From CAYZXK01 sp964482395 (GTDB lineage: Bacteria; Planctomycetota; Phycisphaerae; UBA1845; Fen-1342), in the NCBI GenBank assembly GCA_964482395.1, contig CAYZXK010000173.1, positions 1 to 16,344 of the forward strand: a stretch of DNA of 16,344 nt, written 5' to 3'. Of this stretch, positions 1 to 7,516 are shown piece after piece. The notes under the pieces are model-generated. The model had not been told where the DNA came from, ran no database searches, and saw only the letters and a list, made by a program, of their open reading frames with translations. The stretch's first letter is position 1. Each line of letters starts with the position of its first letter. The position numbers and the translations under genes were made by a program.

Positions 1-882
1 GAAGTTCGGGGTCCGCTGACCAAGCACCATCGGCAGAACCCATCCCACTGCGCAAAGCGGGTTCCAACTGTTCTCGGTGAAGTCGGCGTAGGTTCGCTCC
101 AGGCGAGTGCACTGACGCAGATAGGCTAGTGTCGGAACCCACTGGATGGCGAAGAGGCCGGCGGCCCAGAGGTAGGCGATCAGCCAGCGTGCCAGGAGTG
201 ATCCGAAAGCCCGCAGCCGGCTTCTTCGTCGCGACCCAACCACTCCGCCGGCCAGGAAGATCAGTGCGCCGATGGCAGTCAGCAGGGCGATCTGAATGTG
301 GCCAGCCACGCATTGCAGAGCGATGACGGCGACCGCGGCGGCCAGCCGCAGACTGGTCCTTTGGCGCCGGGTGCCTCTGGGGCAGCCGGCGGTCAAAACG
401 TAGGCTCGCAACTGCCAGAAGACCCACGGCGCCCAAGCTGCCGCCTGCTGCATGGTGAAATGGGCTCGGTGGGCCAGCATGAAGCCGCTGAAGGCGAAGG
501 CGATAGCTCCCAAGAATGCCGCCCGGGCCCCCAGCTTCATATCGAGCAGAAGGCGATACATTCCCCACAGGGCTAGGCTGTAATGGAGCCACAGGCACAC
601 GGGGTAGGCCCACGGTGGCGGCAGCAGGACGAAGAGCCACGTAAACGGATAGAAGACCGCGGTCTGCGGGTCGGCCAGGAAGGGGCGCCCCAACCCCGTC
701 CAGAGGTTAAGCCAGGGCCATTGGCCGGCGCAAATCAGGTCGCGAAAGAGCTGCCGGGCGGGGTAGTAATACAGGACGTCATCTTCCCCGGCCCCCAACC
801 CGCCAAGTTGCCAAACCGGAGCCAGCAGCATCCCGGGCAGCAGCAAGGCGGCCAGCAGAGCGAGCAGCTTGGTTCGTGACAT
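1..882 (-). CDS. YfhO-like multi-pass membrane protein (N-terminal part, runs off left edge)
   Basis: An open frame of 294 codons runs without a stop from an ATG at 882 down to base 1, so the C-terminus lies outside the window. The product opens with a hydrophobic signal-anchor (residues about 5-25), then an extracytoplasmic segment with an acidic EDD (about 33-35) and the segments YYYPARQLFRD and FLADPQTAVFYP, followed by repeated hydrophobic helices. This order (acidic pair, YYP, LADPQ.AVFYP, then SGF near residue 130) is characteristic of the YfhO family, GT-C-like membrane proteins linked to glycosylation of teichoic acids or glycolipids. Family members usually have 700-900 residues, so about one third is seen. 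No clear Shine-Dalgarno precedes the ATG. It lies 170 bases downstream of clpC on the same strand, with no visible promoter. Family assignment is by motif memory; the exact substrate is unknown. Confidence 0.8.
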   Translation of the reverse strand, partial: MSRTKLLALLAALLLPGMLLAPVWQLGGLGAGEDDVLYYYPARQLFRDLICAGQWPWLNLWTGLGRPFLADPQTAVFYPFTWLFVLLPPPWAYPVCLWLHYSLALWGMYRLLLDMKLGARAAFLGAIAFAFSGFMLAHRAHFTMQQAAAWAPWVFWQLRAYVLTAGCPRGTRRQRTSLRLAAAVAVIALQCVAGHIQIALLTAIGALIFLAGGVVGSRRRSRLRAFGSLLARWLIAYLWAAGLFAIQWVPTLAYLRQCTRLERTYADFTENSWNPLCAVGWVLPMVLGQRTPNF

Positions 883-1002
883 CGCGGGGATGGTACCGCA
901 GGTCGGGGTGGGGAACCTATGGTCCAGTTACCGGCCTGTCGGTGGGCCCGGGCAGGAGCCGCTCTGAACGGCAGGTTCGTTCCGGCTCGCCGGGCGGGTC
1001 GG

Positions 1003-1022
1003 GGCGGCCGGAGCCGGCCGCC
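1003..1022 (-). terminator. GC-rich hairpin after clpC, possible weak terminator
   Basis: A perfect inverted repeat with 9-base arms (1003-1011 and 1014-1022) and a 2-base centre sits 30 bases downstream of the clpC stop, inside the 170-base gap before the YfhO-like gene. No T-run follows on the minus strand, so it is not a standard intrinsic terminator. It may stabilise the 3' end or be chance in GC-rich DNA. Confidence 0.25.
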
Positions 1023-1052
1023 GCTTGCCGGGGGCAGAAAGGGTTCGCGGCT

Positions 1053-3575
1053 TTAGGTGGTTTCGGCGCCCGCGGCCACCACGCCGGTCTGGTCGGCCGG
1101 GGGTTCGGCCTCCAGCCCCTCGAAGACGAAGTGCCGGGCATCGGAATCGGGGTCGCCGGCCAGGCTGATGCGGATGCGACTTTTGCCGGCGTACTTGTTG
1201 CGTAGGATGTCCTCGCTGAGGGGGTCTTCGATCATATTGGAGATAGTTCGGCGGAGGGGCCGGGCTCCGAACTTCTCGTCGGTGCCCTTCTCGACCAGGA
1301 ACTCGCGGGCCTCGGGCGTCAGCTCGAGGGTCAAGCCGCGACCGGCCAGCCGCTTGCTGACCTTGGCCAGCTCCAGGTCGACGATCGCCAGCATGTCCTG
1401 ATGAGTAAGTTTGTGGAAGACCACCACTTCGTCGATGCGGTTGATGAACTCCGGCCGGAAGGTGCGTTCGATTTCCGCGGTGAGCATTTCCTTCATTTTC
1501 TGATAGGTGACTTCCTCATCGCGTTTGATAAACCCGAAGGGGTCCTGGCTCATGATCCGCTCGGCCCCGATGTTGCTGGTCATGATGAGGATCGTGTTGC
1601 GGAAGTCGACATGCCGGCCGAAGGAGTCGGTCAGGCGGCCCTCCTCCATGATCTGGAGCAGCATGTTGAAGACGTCGGGGTGGGCCTTCTCGATCTCGTC
1701 CAGCAGGACCACCGAGTAGGGCCGGCGGCGGACCCGTTCGGTGAGCTGCCCGCCCTCCTCGTATCCGACGTATCCGGGCGGGGCACCGATCAGCCGGCTG
1801 ACGTTGTGCTTCTCCATGTACTCGGACATGTCGATGACGATCAGCGCGTCCTCGTCGCCGAACATGAACTCGGCCAGGGTCTTGGCCAGCAAAGTTTTGC
1901 CCACGCCCGACGGTCCCAGGAAGACGAAGGAGCCCATCGGGCGGTTGGGGTCCTTCAGGCCGCTGCGACTCCGCCGGACGCTGCGGGCGATGGCACTGAT
2001 CGCCTCGTGCTGGCTGACCACCTTCTTATGAAGCTCATTTTCCAGCTCCAACAGTCGCGCGGCCTCCTCCTTCTCCAGGCGGGTGAGCGGAATCCCGGTC
2101 ATTCGGCTGACCACCTCACTGACCACCAGCTCGTCCACCACGCCCTCGGCTTCCTGCGAGTTGCTCATCCACTCGCGCTGGATGTTCTCGCGTTTCATGC
2201 GGAGCGATTCGCACTTGTCGCGCAGCTCGGCGGCCCGCTCGTAGTCCGCGTTCTTGACCGCCTCGTCCTTCTCGGCCATGAGGCGTTCGATTTCGCGCTC
2301 CAGGTTGGCCAGGTCGGGCGGCATGGTCATGCTGCGGATGCGGACCCGGGCGCCGGCTTCGTCGATCACGTCGATGGCCTTGTCGGGCAGGACGCGGCCG
2401 CTGATATACCGGTGAGAGAGCTCGACAGCGCTGCGGAGGGCCGCATCGGTGATATGGACCCGGTGATGAGCTTCGTAGCGATCCCGCAGGCCGCGGAGGA
2501 TGTCGAGGGTGTGTTCCAGCGAGGGTTCCTCGATGTGGATGGGCTGGAACCGGCGGGCCAGGGCGGCGTCCTTCTCGATGTACTTGCGGTATTCATCGAA
2601 GGTGGTGGCCCCGATGCACTGGATCTCCCCGCGGGACAAGGCCGGCTTGAGCACGTTGGACGCGTCGATCGCCCCCTCCGCGCCGCCGGCGCCCACCAGC
2701 GTGTGCAGCTCGTCGATGAACAGGATCACGTTGCGGGCCCGCCGGACTTCGTTCATCACCGCCTTGATCCGCTCCTCGAACTGCCCACGGTACTTGGTCC
2801 CGGCGACCATCAGAGCCAAATCGAGGATTACGATCCGGCGTTCGGCCAGAATCTCCGGCACCTGGTGCGCGACGATCTTCTGAGCCAGGCCTTCGACCAC
2901 CGCGGTCTTGCCCACCCCGGCCTCGCCCAGCAAGGCGGGGTTGTTCTTCATTCGGCGACACAGGACGGTGATGACTCGCTCGATCTCATTGGCCCGGCCG
3001 ATACAGGGGTCGAGCTTGCCCTCCCGGGCCAGCTCGGTGAGGTCGCGGCCGAAGGAGTCCAGGGCGGGGGTCTTGCTCTTGCCCTTCTTGACCGCCTCGC
3101 CCGGGGAAGGCAGGCCGGCGGCCTCCTCGGCTTCCATGCCGGCCCCCAGCAGATTGAGGACTTCCTCCCGGACGTCATCCAGCTTGAGGCCCAGGTTCAT
3201 GAGGACCTGGGCCGCCACCCCGTCCTGTTCCCGCAGCAGACCCAGCAGCAGATGCTCGGTTCCAACGTAGTTGTGGTTGAGGTTGCGGGCCTCTTCGATG
3301 GCGTATTCGATGACTCGCTTGGCCCGGGGGGTCTGGGGCAGCTTGCCCATGGTGACGGTCTCCGGGCCGCTCTTGACCAGTTTCTCGACTTCCAGGCGGA
3401 CTTTACGCAGGTCGACCCCCAGGTTTTTGAGGACGTTGGCCCCGACCCCGGAGCCTTCCTTGACCAGTCCCAGCAGGATGTGCTCGGTGCCGATGTACTC
3501 GTGATTAAACCGCTGGGCTTCCTGATTGGCCAGGGCCATCACCTTTCGGGCGCGATCCGTGAAGCGTTCGAACAT
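1053..3575 (-). CDS. clpC: ClpC-type AAA+ ATPase, unfoldase of the ClpCP protease
   Basis: An 840-aa Hsp100 unfoldase that threads substrates into ClpP. Order seen: two Clp-N repeats (about 1-144, with GTEH at 29-32 and 105-108), D1 ATPase with Walker A GEAGVGKT (217-224) and Walker B ILFIDE (284-289), a short UVR-containing middle domain (about 423-460), D2 with Walker A GPSGVGKT (554-561) and Walker B VVLLDE (622-627), and a C-terminal D2-small domain. An FGF tripeptide (680-682) sits where ClpC has its ClpP-binding loop (VGF-like), so a ClpP partner is expected although none lies in the window. Length and domain order are those of ClpC rather than ClpB (no long coiled-coil middle domain). 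The usual Pro in Walker A of D1 (GEPGVGKT) is Ala here. I chose ATG 3575 because MFERFTDRARK is the canonical start and AGGAGAG lies 8 bases upstream. An upstream in-frame start adds 17 unconserved residues. The Glu of both GTEH motifs, which in Bacillus ClpC contact phospho-arginine, are present. Confidence 0.97.
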   Translation of the reverse strand: MFERFTDRARKVMALANQEAQRFNHEYIGTEHILLGLVKEGSGVGANVLKNLGVDLRKVRLEVEKLVKSGPETVTMGKLPQTPRAKRVIEYAIEEARNLNHNYVGTEHLLLGLLREQDGVAAQVLMNLGLKLDDVREEVLNLLGAGMEAEEAAGLPSPGEAVKKGKSKTPALDSFGRDLTELAREGKLDPCIGRANEIERVITVLCRRMKNNPALLGEAGVGKTAVVEGLAQKIVAHQVPEILAERRIVILDLALMVAGTKYRGQFEERIKAVMNEVRRARNVILFIDELHTLVGAGGAEGAIDASNVLKPALSRGEIQCIGATTFDEYRKYIEKDAALARRFQPIHIEEPSLEHTLDILRGLRDRYEAHHRVHITDAALRSAVELSHRYISGRVLPDKAIDVIDEAGARVRIRSMTMPPDLANLEREIERLMAEKDEAVKNADYERAAELRDKCESLRMKRENIQREWMSNSQEAEGVVDELVVSEVVSRMTGIPLTRLEKEEAARLLELENELHKKVVSQHEAISAIARSVRRSRSGLKDPNRPMGSFVFLGPSGVGKTLLAKTLAEFMFGDEDALIVIDMSEYMEKHNVSRLIGAPPGYVGYEEGGQLTERVRRRPYSVVLLDEIEKAHPDVFNMLLQIMEEGRLTDSFGRHVDFRNTILIMTSNIGAERIMSQDPFGFIKRDEEVTYQKMKEMLTAEIERTFRPEFINRIDEVVVFHKLTHQDMLAIVDLELAKVSKRLAGRGLTLELTPEAREFLVEKGTDEKFGARPLRRTISNMIEDPLSEDILRNKYAGKSRIRISLAGDPDSDARHFVFEGLEAEPPADQTGVVAAGAETT

Positions 3576-3886
3576 GCTGAGGGCTCTCCTGCCGCCTGCC
3601 CTGCCGCCAGGCCAGGCCGTAGACAAACCGCACCGGTCAGTTTACGGGACGTTGAACCACATAGCATTCTATTCGGCATCCCCAAGACCAGCAAGGATGG
3701 CCGGTTCCGGGGCCGGGTCGCGGGTGTCCCGGGCCTTAGGGCCGGTCCGCACCGTCGGCGACCGGGGCTGCGCGGACTCAGGCTTCTTCGGCCGTCCGCA
3801 GCCCACCTGCCGCGGTGGCGGCCAATTATGTTATCGACCGACGGGCGGGGCACGATCAGGAGGGCCGACCGGCTTGGCCCGGGAAT
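3576..3886. other. 311-base intergenic region upstream of clpC
   Basis: This gap separates the clpC start from the stop of the TPR-like gene, both on the minus strand. It holds the clpC ribosome binding site (3584-3590) and a putative promoter (3666-3694). I see no convincing small gene, RNA gene, CIRCE element or clear terminator for the upstream operon. A 104-codon minus-strand open frame here has Arg/Pro/Gly-rich, low-complexity composition and overlaps the clpC start, so it is not called. Confidence 0.6.
3666..3694 (-). promoter_or_regulatory. Putative sigma70 promoter of clpC
   Basis: On the minus strand, TTGCTG (3694-3689) and TAGAAT (3671-3666) are separated by exactly 17 bases. The -10 matches the consensus in 5 of 6 positions, the -35 in 3 of 6. 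The predicted start near 3659 gives a leader of roughly 85 bases before the clpC ATG. No CtsR-type or CIRCE operator was recognised nearby. Confidence 0.4.
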
Positions 3887-4441
3887 TCACCTGGACTGTC
3901 GCTCCAAGATGCGCTGCTGCTGGCAGACTTGGGCGCGGTAAATCCCGTGCCGGTCGAGCCGCCGCACTTGTTGCCACGCGGCCCGGGCGGCCGGCACGTC
4001 GCCGGCTGCGGTGAGAGTTTGAGCCAGTCGGTAAGCCACCAGCAGGTCGGTGGTCGCCAGATCGGCGAGTTGGCGAATGCAATCCAGGGCCCGGGCGGGC
4101 TGCCCCGCTTCCAGCCACTGCTCGGTTTGGCGCAGCAGGTGACGACGCAAGGCGCTGGCCTGTCGGATACGCAGGCTGCGGACGGCCCGGTGGTATCGCA
4201 ACTGGGCACCCACGTAGCAGCCCGCGGCCAGGCCGATGGCCAGGAACTGGAGGCGTTCGCCGAAGTCGTCTGGAAAAAGCAACACTGCCAGAACCGCGAA
4301 GTTGGCGCAGGCCGCAAAGACCAGGCCGGTCAGGATGCCCGCACCGGTGGCCCCGAGCAGGATCAGGCCCGCCCCGGGCAGCAGCAGGTTGGCCCACGGG
4401 GCCCACTGGTAGACCGGTTCTGCGAGCGATGAGGTTTTCAT
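3887..4441 (-). CDS. Small membrane protein with C-terminal TPR-like helices
   Basis: A 184-aa protein of unknown function. Residues about 14-80 form three hydrophobic segments (roughly 16-32, 34-56, 63-80) with short loops. The rest is soluble and alpha-helical, with TPR-like spacing of small residues (EAGQPARALD at 111-120 and AAGDVPAARAAW at 145-156), suggesting one or two tetratricopeptide-type hairpins on the cytoplasmic side. It is the last gene of the four-gene operon. Its ATG (4441-4439) overlaps the glycosyltransferase stop as ATGA, so translation is probably coupled; no strong Shine-Dalgarno is seen. A longer open frame reaching up to 4681 runs through the glycosyltransferase in another frame and looks like noise (His/Arg/Gly/Pro-rich), which fixes the start at MKTSS. 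The role may be scaffolding of the upstream glycosyltransferase at the membrane (inference only). Confidence 0.75.
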   Translation of the reverse strand: MKTSSLAEPVYQWAPWANLLLPGAGLILLGATGAGILTGLVFAACANFAVLAVLLFPDDFGERLQFLAIGLAAGCYVGAQLRYHRAVRSLRIRQASALRRHLLRQTEQWLEAGQPARALDCIRQLADLATTDLLVAYRLAQTLTAAGDVPAARAAWQQVRRLDRHGIYRAQVCQQQRILERQSR

Positions 4442-5577
4442 ACCGCTGGCCGATCGGTCGGGCTGGGCGGCACCTGGCGACCTTGGAGGGCCTGCCCGTA
4501 AATGGCCATCAGTGTTTCGATCATCGTACCCAGCGCGTGCCGGGTTTGGACATAGGCGCTGGCCAGCTCGCCGATGGTGTGGGCCTGGCCGGGCTGTTGG
4601 ATGGCCCGGGCCAGCAGGTAGGCCAGCTCGGCGGCCGAGCCCGGCGTAAACTGCCAGGCGGTGCGGTCCTGAATGAACCAACTGGCCAACTGGTCGCGGG
4701 AGCAGATGACCAGCTTGCCATAGGCCATGGCCAGCAGCGGGGCTATCGACAGTTCACGCTGACAGCTTGGGACGATGCAGGCGTCGATCTCCCGCAACAG
4801 CTTCTCCCACAGGCCGGGGCCATCGGCCAGCGAGACGCAGTCTTGAGCCTGGCACTCCCGAATGGTCCGCCAGATGCGACTGCTCCCCGGCCCCCACCCG
4901 ACCAGCCCCAGGTGCAGGTCGGAGCCCTGTCGGTAGAGTTGGGCGACCGCTTGGATCAGGATGGCGACGCCGGCGTGGTCGCCGGGGCCGACCACGCAGA
5001 CCGCGGCGAAAGTGTGATCTTCCGCGGGGGTCGGCGGCGGGGCCGGCGGCAGACCGACCGCCGGCGGAAGCGTGTGGCAACGTCCGACCGCCGTCGGGCA
5101 GCGAGCCAGCAGGCCGGCCGCCAGTGCGTCGGTCGCCAAGATCACCTGCTCGTTGGTCCGGACAGTCCCATGTGTCAGCCGCGCGACGTCTTTCTGGCCG
5201 AGCGCGTGCATGACCAGCGGGACGCGAGTCCGCCTGGCCCACGGGCGGAGCCATCGCAGGCCGGCGGTCCCCCACAAGTGGATCAGGTCGGGCGGCGGCT
5301 TGCACTGAGTGGCCAGGTAGTGCGTTAGTCGCCAGCCACCCCAGAAGGTCAGATGCGGCAGCAGGTGACATTTCACTGGCGTGGCGGCCAGACTCGCGGC
5401 GGATCGCAAATCATCGGTGAGCAGCGTGACCTGGGTGCCGCGGGCCGCCAGGGCCGGCAGCAGCTCGCCGAGCATCGGTCCGAATCGGGCCAACACGTCG
5501 GCGTCGGCCACATGCAGAACCTGGTGGATCGGCGACCGCGACGGGCCGTTAGCAGTCGAGGTCGCGGTCATGGACAT
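4438..5577 (-). CDS. GT-B glycosyltransferase (GT4/GT1-like), divergent
   Basis: A 379-aa protein with the two-Rossmann GT-B layout. The N-terminal half has IHQVLHVADADV (17-28) and GTQVTLLTDD (47-56). The C-terminal half has a GLVGWGPGSSRIW segment (224-236), a VSLADGPGLWEKLLREIDACIVPS run (about 248-271), then RELSIAPLLAMAYGKLVI (274-291), matching the nucleotide-sugar domain of family 4 enzymes. It probably transfers a sugar from a nucleotide- or lipid-activated donor in the cytoplasm; the acceptor is unknown. In the EX7E position the first Glu (275) is kept but the second is Ala (283), so activity or donor geometry may differ. The start is uncertain: ATG 5577 is used, with TTG 5580 and ATG 5571 alternatives. 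All lie inside the end of the small-subunit gene (about 29 bases overlap), which implies coupled translation. Its stop overlaps the next gene by 4 bases. Confidence 0.85.
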   Translation of the reverse strand: MSMTATSTANGPSRSPIHQVLHVADADVLARFGPMLGELLPALAARGTQVTLLTDDLRSAASLAATPVKCHLLPHLTFWGGWRLTHYLATQCKPPPDLIHLWGTAGLRWLRPWARRTRVPLVMHALGQKDVARLTHGTVRTNEQVILATDALAAGLLARCPTAVGRCHTLPPAVGLPPAPPPTPAEDHTFAAVCVVGPGDHAGVAILIQAVAQLYRQGSDLHLGLVGWGPGSSRIWRTIRECQAQDCVSLADGPGLWEKLLREIDACIVPSCQRELSIAPLLAMAYGKLVICSRDQLASWFIQDRTAWQFTPGSAAELAYLLARAIQQPGQAHTIGELASAYVQTRHALGTMIETLMAIYGQALQGRQVPPSPTDRPAV

Positions 5578-5707
5578 CAATGTCCAGCGGGGCGTGCATG
5601 TGGCCGGACGCGGCCGGTCTGGTCAGCACGCGCCAGAAGCAATACACCACCGCGGAGATCACCAGCCCGATCGAGCAGGACATGAAAAGCCAGCCGGCCA
5701 GGGTCAT
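5549..5707 (-). CDS. MetS-like small subunit of the NSS transporter (52 aa)
   Basis: A 52-aa protein too short for many gene callers: a hydrophobic stretch (about 3-28, GWLFMSCSIGLVISAVVYCF) followed by WRVLTRP and a hydrophilic His/Asp-rich tail. One-helix proteins of this type are encoded directly after bacterial sodium:neurotransmitter-symporter genes. The studied example is MetS, which Corynebacterium MetP needs for methionine and alanine uptake. Translation is well supported: GGAGG (5719-5715) lies 7 bases before the ATG, and the ATG overlaps the transporter stop as ATGA. The stop falls inside the glycosyltransferase start region. It presumably sits in the membrane beside the transporter and assists assembly or activity (inference from MetPS). 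The tail ending in DIDVHDRDLDC is acidic and unusual. Pfam or NCBIfam membership was recalled, not tested. Confidence 0.85.
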   Translation of the reverse strand: MTLAGWLFMSCSIGLVISAVVYCFWRVLTRPAASGHMHAPLDIDVHDRDLDC

Positions 5708-7320
5708 CCGACATCCTCCGGACCAGGTGGCGAGGGTGGCAAGCGGTCGGCGTCGGCCCGGTCCCAGCGCCGGCCGGCCAAATGGACCAGGATTAACATG
5801 AAGAGCAACACGGTGGCTATTATGCCGACCGCGGCCAGCGGGACTCCCCCCCGAGCCAGGCTGCGCAGATAGTCGCCGGCGTACAGATAGCACCAGGCCC
5901 CGAAGACGGTCAGCAGGCACAGCGGCGTGATGCAGCGCATCAGCACGGTGAAGACCCAGCTCGGGGGATGCAACTCGGCACCCTGGCAGGCCACCCAGTG
6001 GGCGCGGCGCGCTCCGAACACCCAGGCCAGCACCACCACTTCGATGGTCCCCAGAATGAAGATGCCGAGCTGAGCCATCCAGAAGTCCATGGTGTCCAGA
6101 GCCGCCAGGTCCTTGCTGAAGTAAATCAAGAACAGGCAGCCCAGGGCGGTGATCAGGCCCAGGATGGTCACCGAGGCCCGCCGCCCCACCCCCAAGGCTT
6201 CTTCCAGGAACGCGATCACCGGCTGCAACAGCGAGATGGAACTGGTGACGGCCGCCAAAAAGAGCATGGTGAACCAGATGAACCCGAACCAGCGCCCGGC
6301 CGGCATGTAGGCGAAGACCACTGGCAGGGTGTTGAATCCGAGCCCGAAGGTTCCCCCGACCGCGCCGGCGGCCCCCAGGAAGATGAACGCCGCCGGTATG
6401 GTGATCAGTCCACCCAGACACACCTCGAAAAACTCGTTGGTTGCCGAGGCGGTCAGCGAGGAGAGGACCACGTCATCTTTTGGGCCCAGATAGCTGGCGT
6501 AGTTCATGATCACGCCAAAGCCGACCGAGAGGGTGAAGAAGACCTGGCCGGCCGCCGCCAGCCAGACTTTCGGATCCGCCAGAGCTGAAAGAGCGGAGTG
6601 GGCCGAGCCGATGGGCTTGGGATTCCACATGAAGCCCAGGCCGTTGAGCACGTTTTGGTCCGGATGGGCTGGGTCGGGCGTTCCCAGCGTCAATACCCGG
6701 ATCAGCACCGCCCCGGCGCAAAGCACCATGATCGGCATGGCGACGTTGCAGAACTTCTCGATGCCCTTGGAGATTCCGCGGTAGATCAGGCAGAAATTGA
6801 CGCCAAAGGCGATCATCCAGAAGATGACGCTGGGATGCAGGCCGCCTTGGAGCATGAAGCCGTCCTGATCGAGGCCGACCAGGTTGGTGAAGAACTGCGA
6901 GCTGCGAGCTGGGTACTGACTGGGGTCGCTGCCGAGGTCGAGCCTGCCGAACAGATAATACCCGGCGTAGGCCAGGGTCCAAGACTCGACGAGCACGTAG
7001 TACATGTACACGATGGTCGGCATCAGCAGCCCCATGACGCCCAGGTAGCGCCAAATGCGGCTGCCTCCCAGTTGCCCGAGAATTGCGGGGCAGGAGTGGT
7101 AGCCGAGCTGTCCGCCGCGCTTGCCCAGGGTCCATTCGGCCCAGCAGATGGGGATGCCGAGCAGCAGCAGGGCGCAGAAATATGGGACCATGAAGGTCCC
7201 GCCCCCGTTTTGGGCCGCGGTCCCCGGAAAACGCAGGAAGTTGCCCAGGCCGACCGCCGAGCCGGCCACGGCCAGGATGACTCCCAGACGGGTACCCCAA
7301 CGTTCCTTCGTTCTGGCCAT
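5704..7320 (-). CDS. LeuT-fold sodium-dependent amino-acid transporter (NSS/SNF family)
   Basis: A 538-aa multi-pass secondary transporter that couples Na+ entry to uptake of an amino acid or related amine. Residues at LeuT-equivalent numbers are kept at the start: G20, A22, V23 and N27 in AGSAVGLGNFLRFP, then NGGG (38-41). Further on, FFTLSVGFGVI plus ASATNE match the Na1 ligands of TM6/7, and FLAAVTSSIS matches the Na2 site of TM8. The sodium sites therefore look intact and the protein is likely active. The ATG at 7320 is chosen because GAGGTGA lies just upstream; GTG 7326 is an in-frame alternative. It is the first gene of the operon and overlaps the small subunit by 4 bases, as in MetPS-type pairs. 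The substrate cannot be read from sequence; methionine, alanine or a branched amino acid are possibilities. Confidence 0.95.
   Translation of the reverse strand: MARTKERWGTRLGVILAVAGSAVGLGNFLRFPGTAAQNGGGTFMVPYFCALLLLGIPICWAEWTLGKRGGQLGYHSCPAILGQLGGSRIWRYLGVMGLLMPTIVYMYYVLVESWTLAYAGYYLFGRLDLGSDPSQYPARSSQFFTNLVGLDQDGFMLQGGLHPSVIFWMIAFGVNFCLIYRGISKGIEKFCNVAMPIMVLCAGAVLIRVLTLGTPDPAHPDQNVLNGLGFMWNPKPIGSAHSALSALADPKVWLAAAGQVFFTLSVGFGVIMNYASYLGPKDDVVLSSLTASATNEFFEVCLGGLITIPAAFIFLGAAGAVGGTFGLGFNTLPVVFAYMPAGRWFGFIWFTMLFLAAVTSSISLLQPVIAFLEEALGVGRRASVTILGLITALGCLFLIYFSKDLAALDTMDFWMAQLGIFILGTIEVVVLAWVFGARRAHWVACQGAELHPPSWVFTVLMRCITPLCLLTVFGAWCYLYAGDYLRSLARGGVPLAAVGIIATVLLFMLILVHLAGRRWDRADADRLPPSPPGPEDVG
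5715..5719 (-). promoter_or_regulatory. Strong Shine-Dalgarno of the 52-aa MetS-like gene
   Basis: GGAGG on the minus strand (5719-5715) lies 7 bases before the ATG (5707-5705) and inside the last codons of the transporter gene. It is the best evidence that the small open frame is translated in its own right. Confidence 0.7.
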
Positions 7321-7395
7321 GCTCACCTCGGTAGAGGGTGGCGGCGGGCGTTGGTTCCTCGCAGGAGGCCCCGCCGCGCCAATGCCACCGCGGCA

Positions 7396-7424
7396 ATACT
7401 AGCTGGGTTGCCGGCGCGGGACAA
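7396..7424 (-). promoter_or_regulatory. Putative sigma70 promoter of the transporter operon
   Basis: On the minus strand TTGTCC (7424-7419) and TAGTAT (7401-7396) are 17 bases apart. The predicted start near 7389 gives a leader of about 70 bases. The elements lie in the 196-base divergent region shared with the DUF502 gene. Confidence 0.4.
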
Positions 7425-7516
7425 CGAGGCGTTCGAAAGACGCTTGCTGTCGGTACGGGCCGCAGTATCGTTTAGGAATGGTTGGATCGGTCCGGTCCAG
7501 CGGCACGGGTGCAACG

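Noticed and set aside
129..879. Plus-strand open frames over the left edge
   Set aside because: The minus strand carries an uninterrupted YfhO-like frame through 1-882; the plus frames are its shadows.
3539..3853. A 104-codon minus-strand open frame upstream of clpC
   Set aside because: Arg/Pro/Gly-rich composition, overlaps the clpC start and the likely promoter, no Shine-Dalgarno.
1401..3941. An 846-codon open frame on the plus strand antiparallel to clpC
   Set aside because: It mirrors the ClpC gene, its product has low-complexity His/Gln/Asp/Gly-rich composition with no recognisable domain, and GC3 bias explains a long antisense frame. ClpC is unmistakable.
5968..6588. A 206-codon plus-strand open frame opposite the transporter
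   Set aside because: Antisense to conserved LeuT-like sequence, hydrophilic Gly/Gln/Asp composition, no supporting signals.
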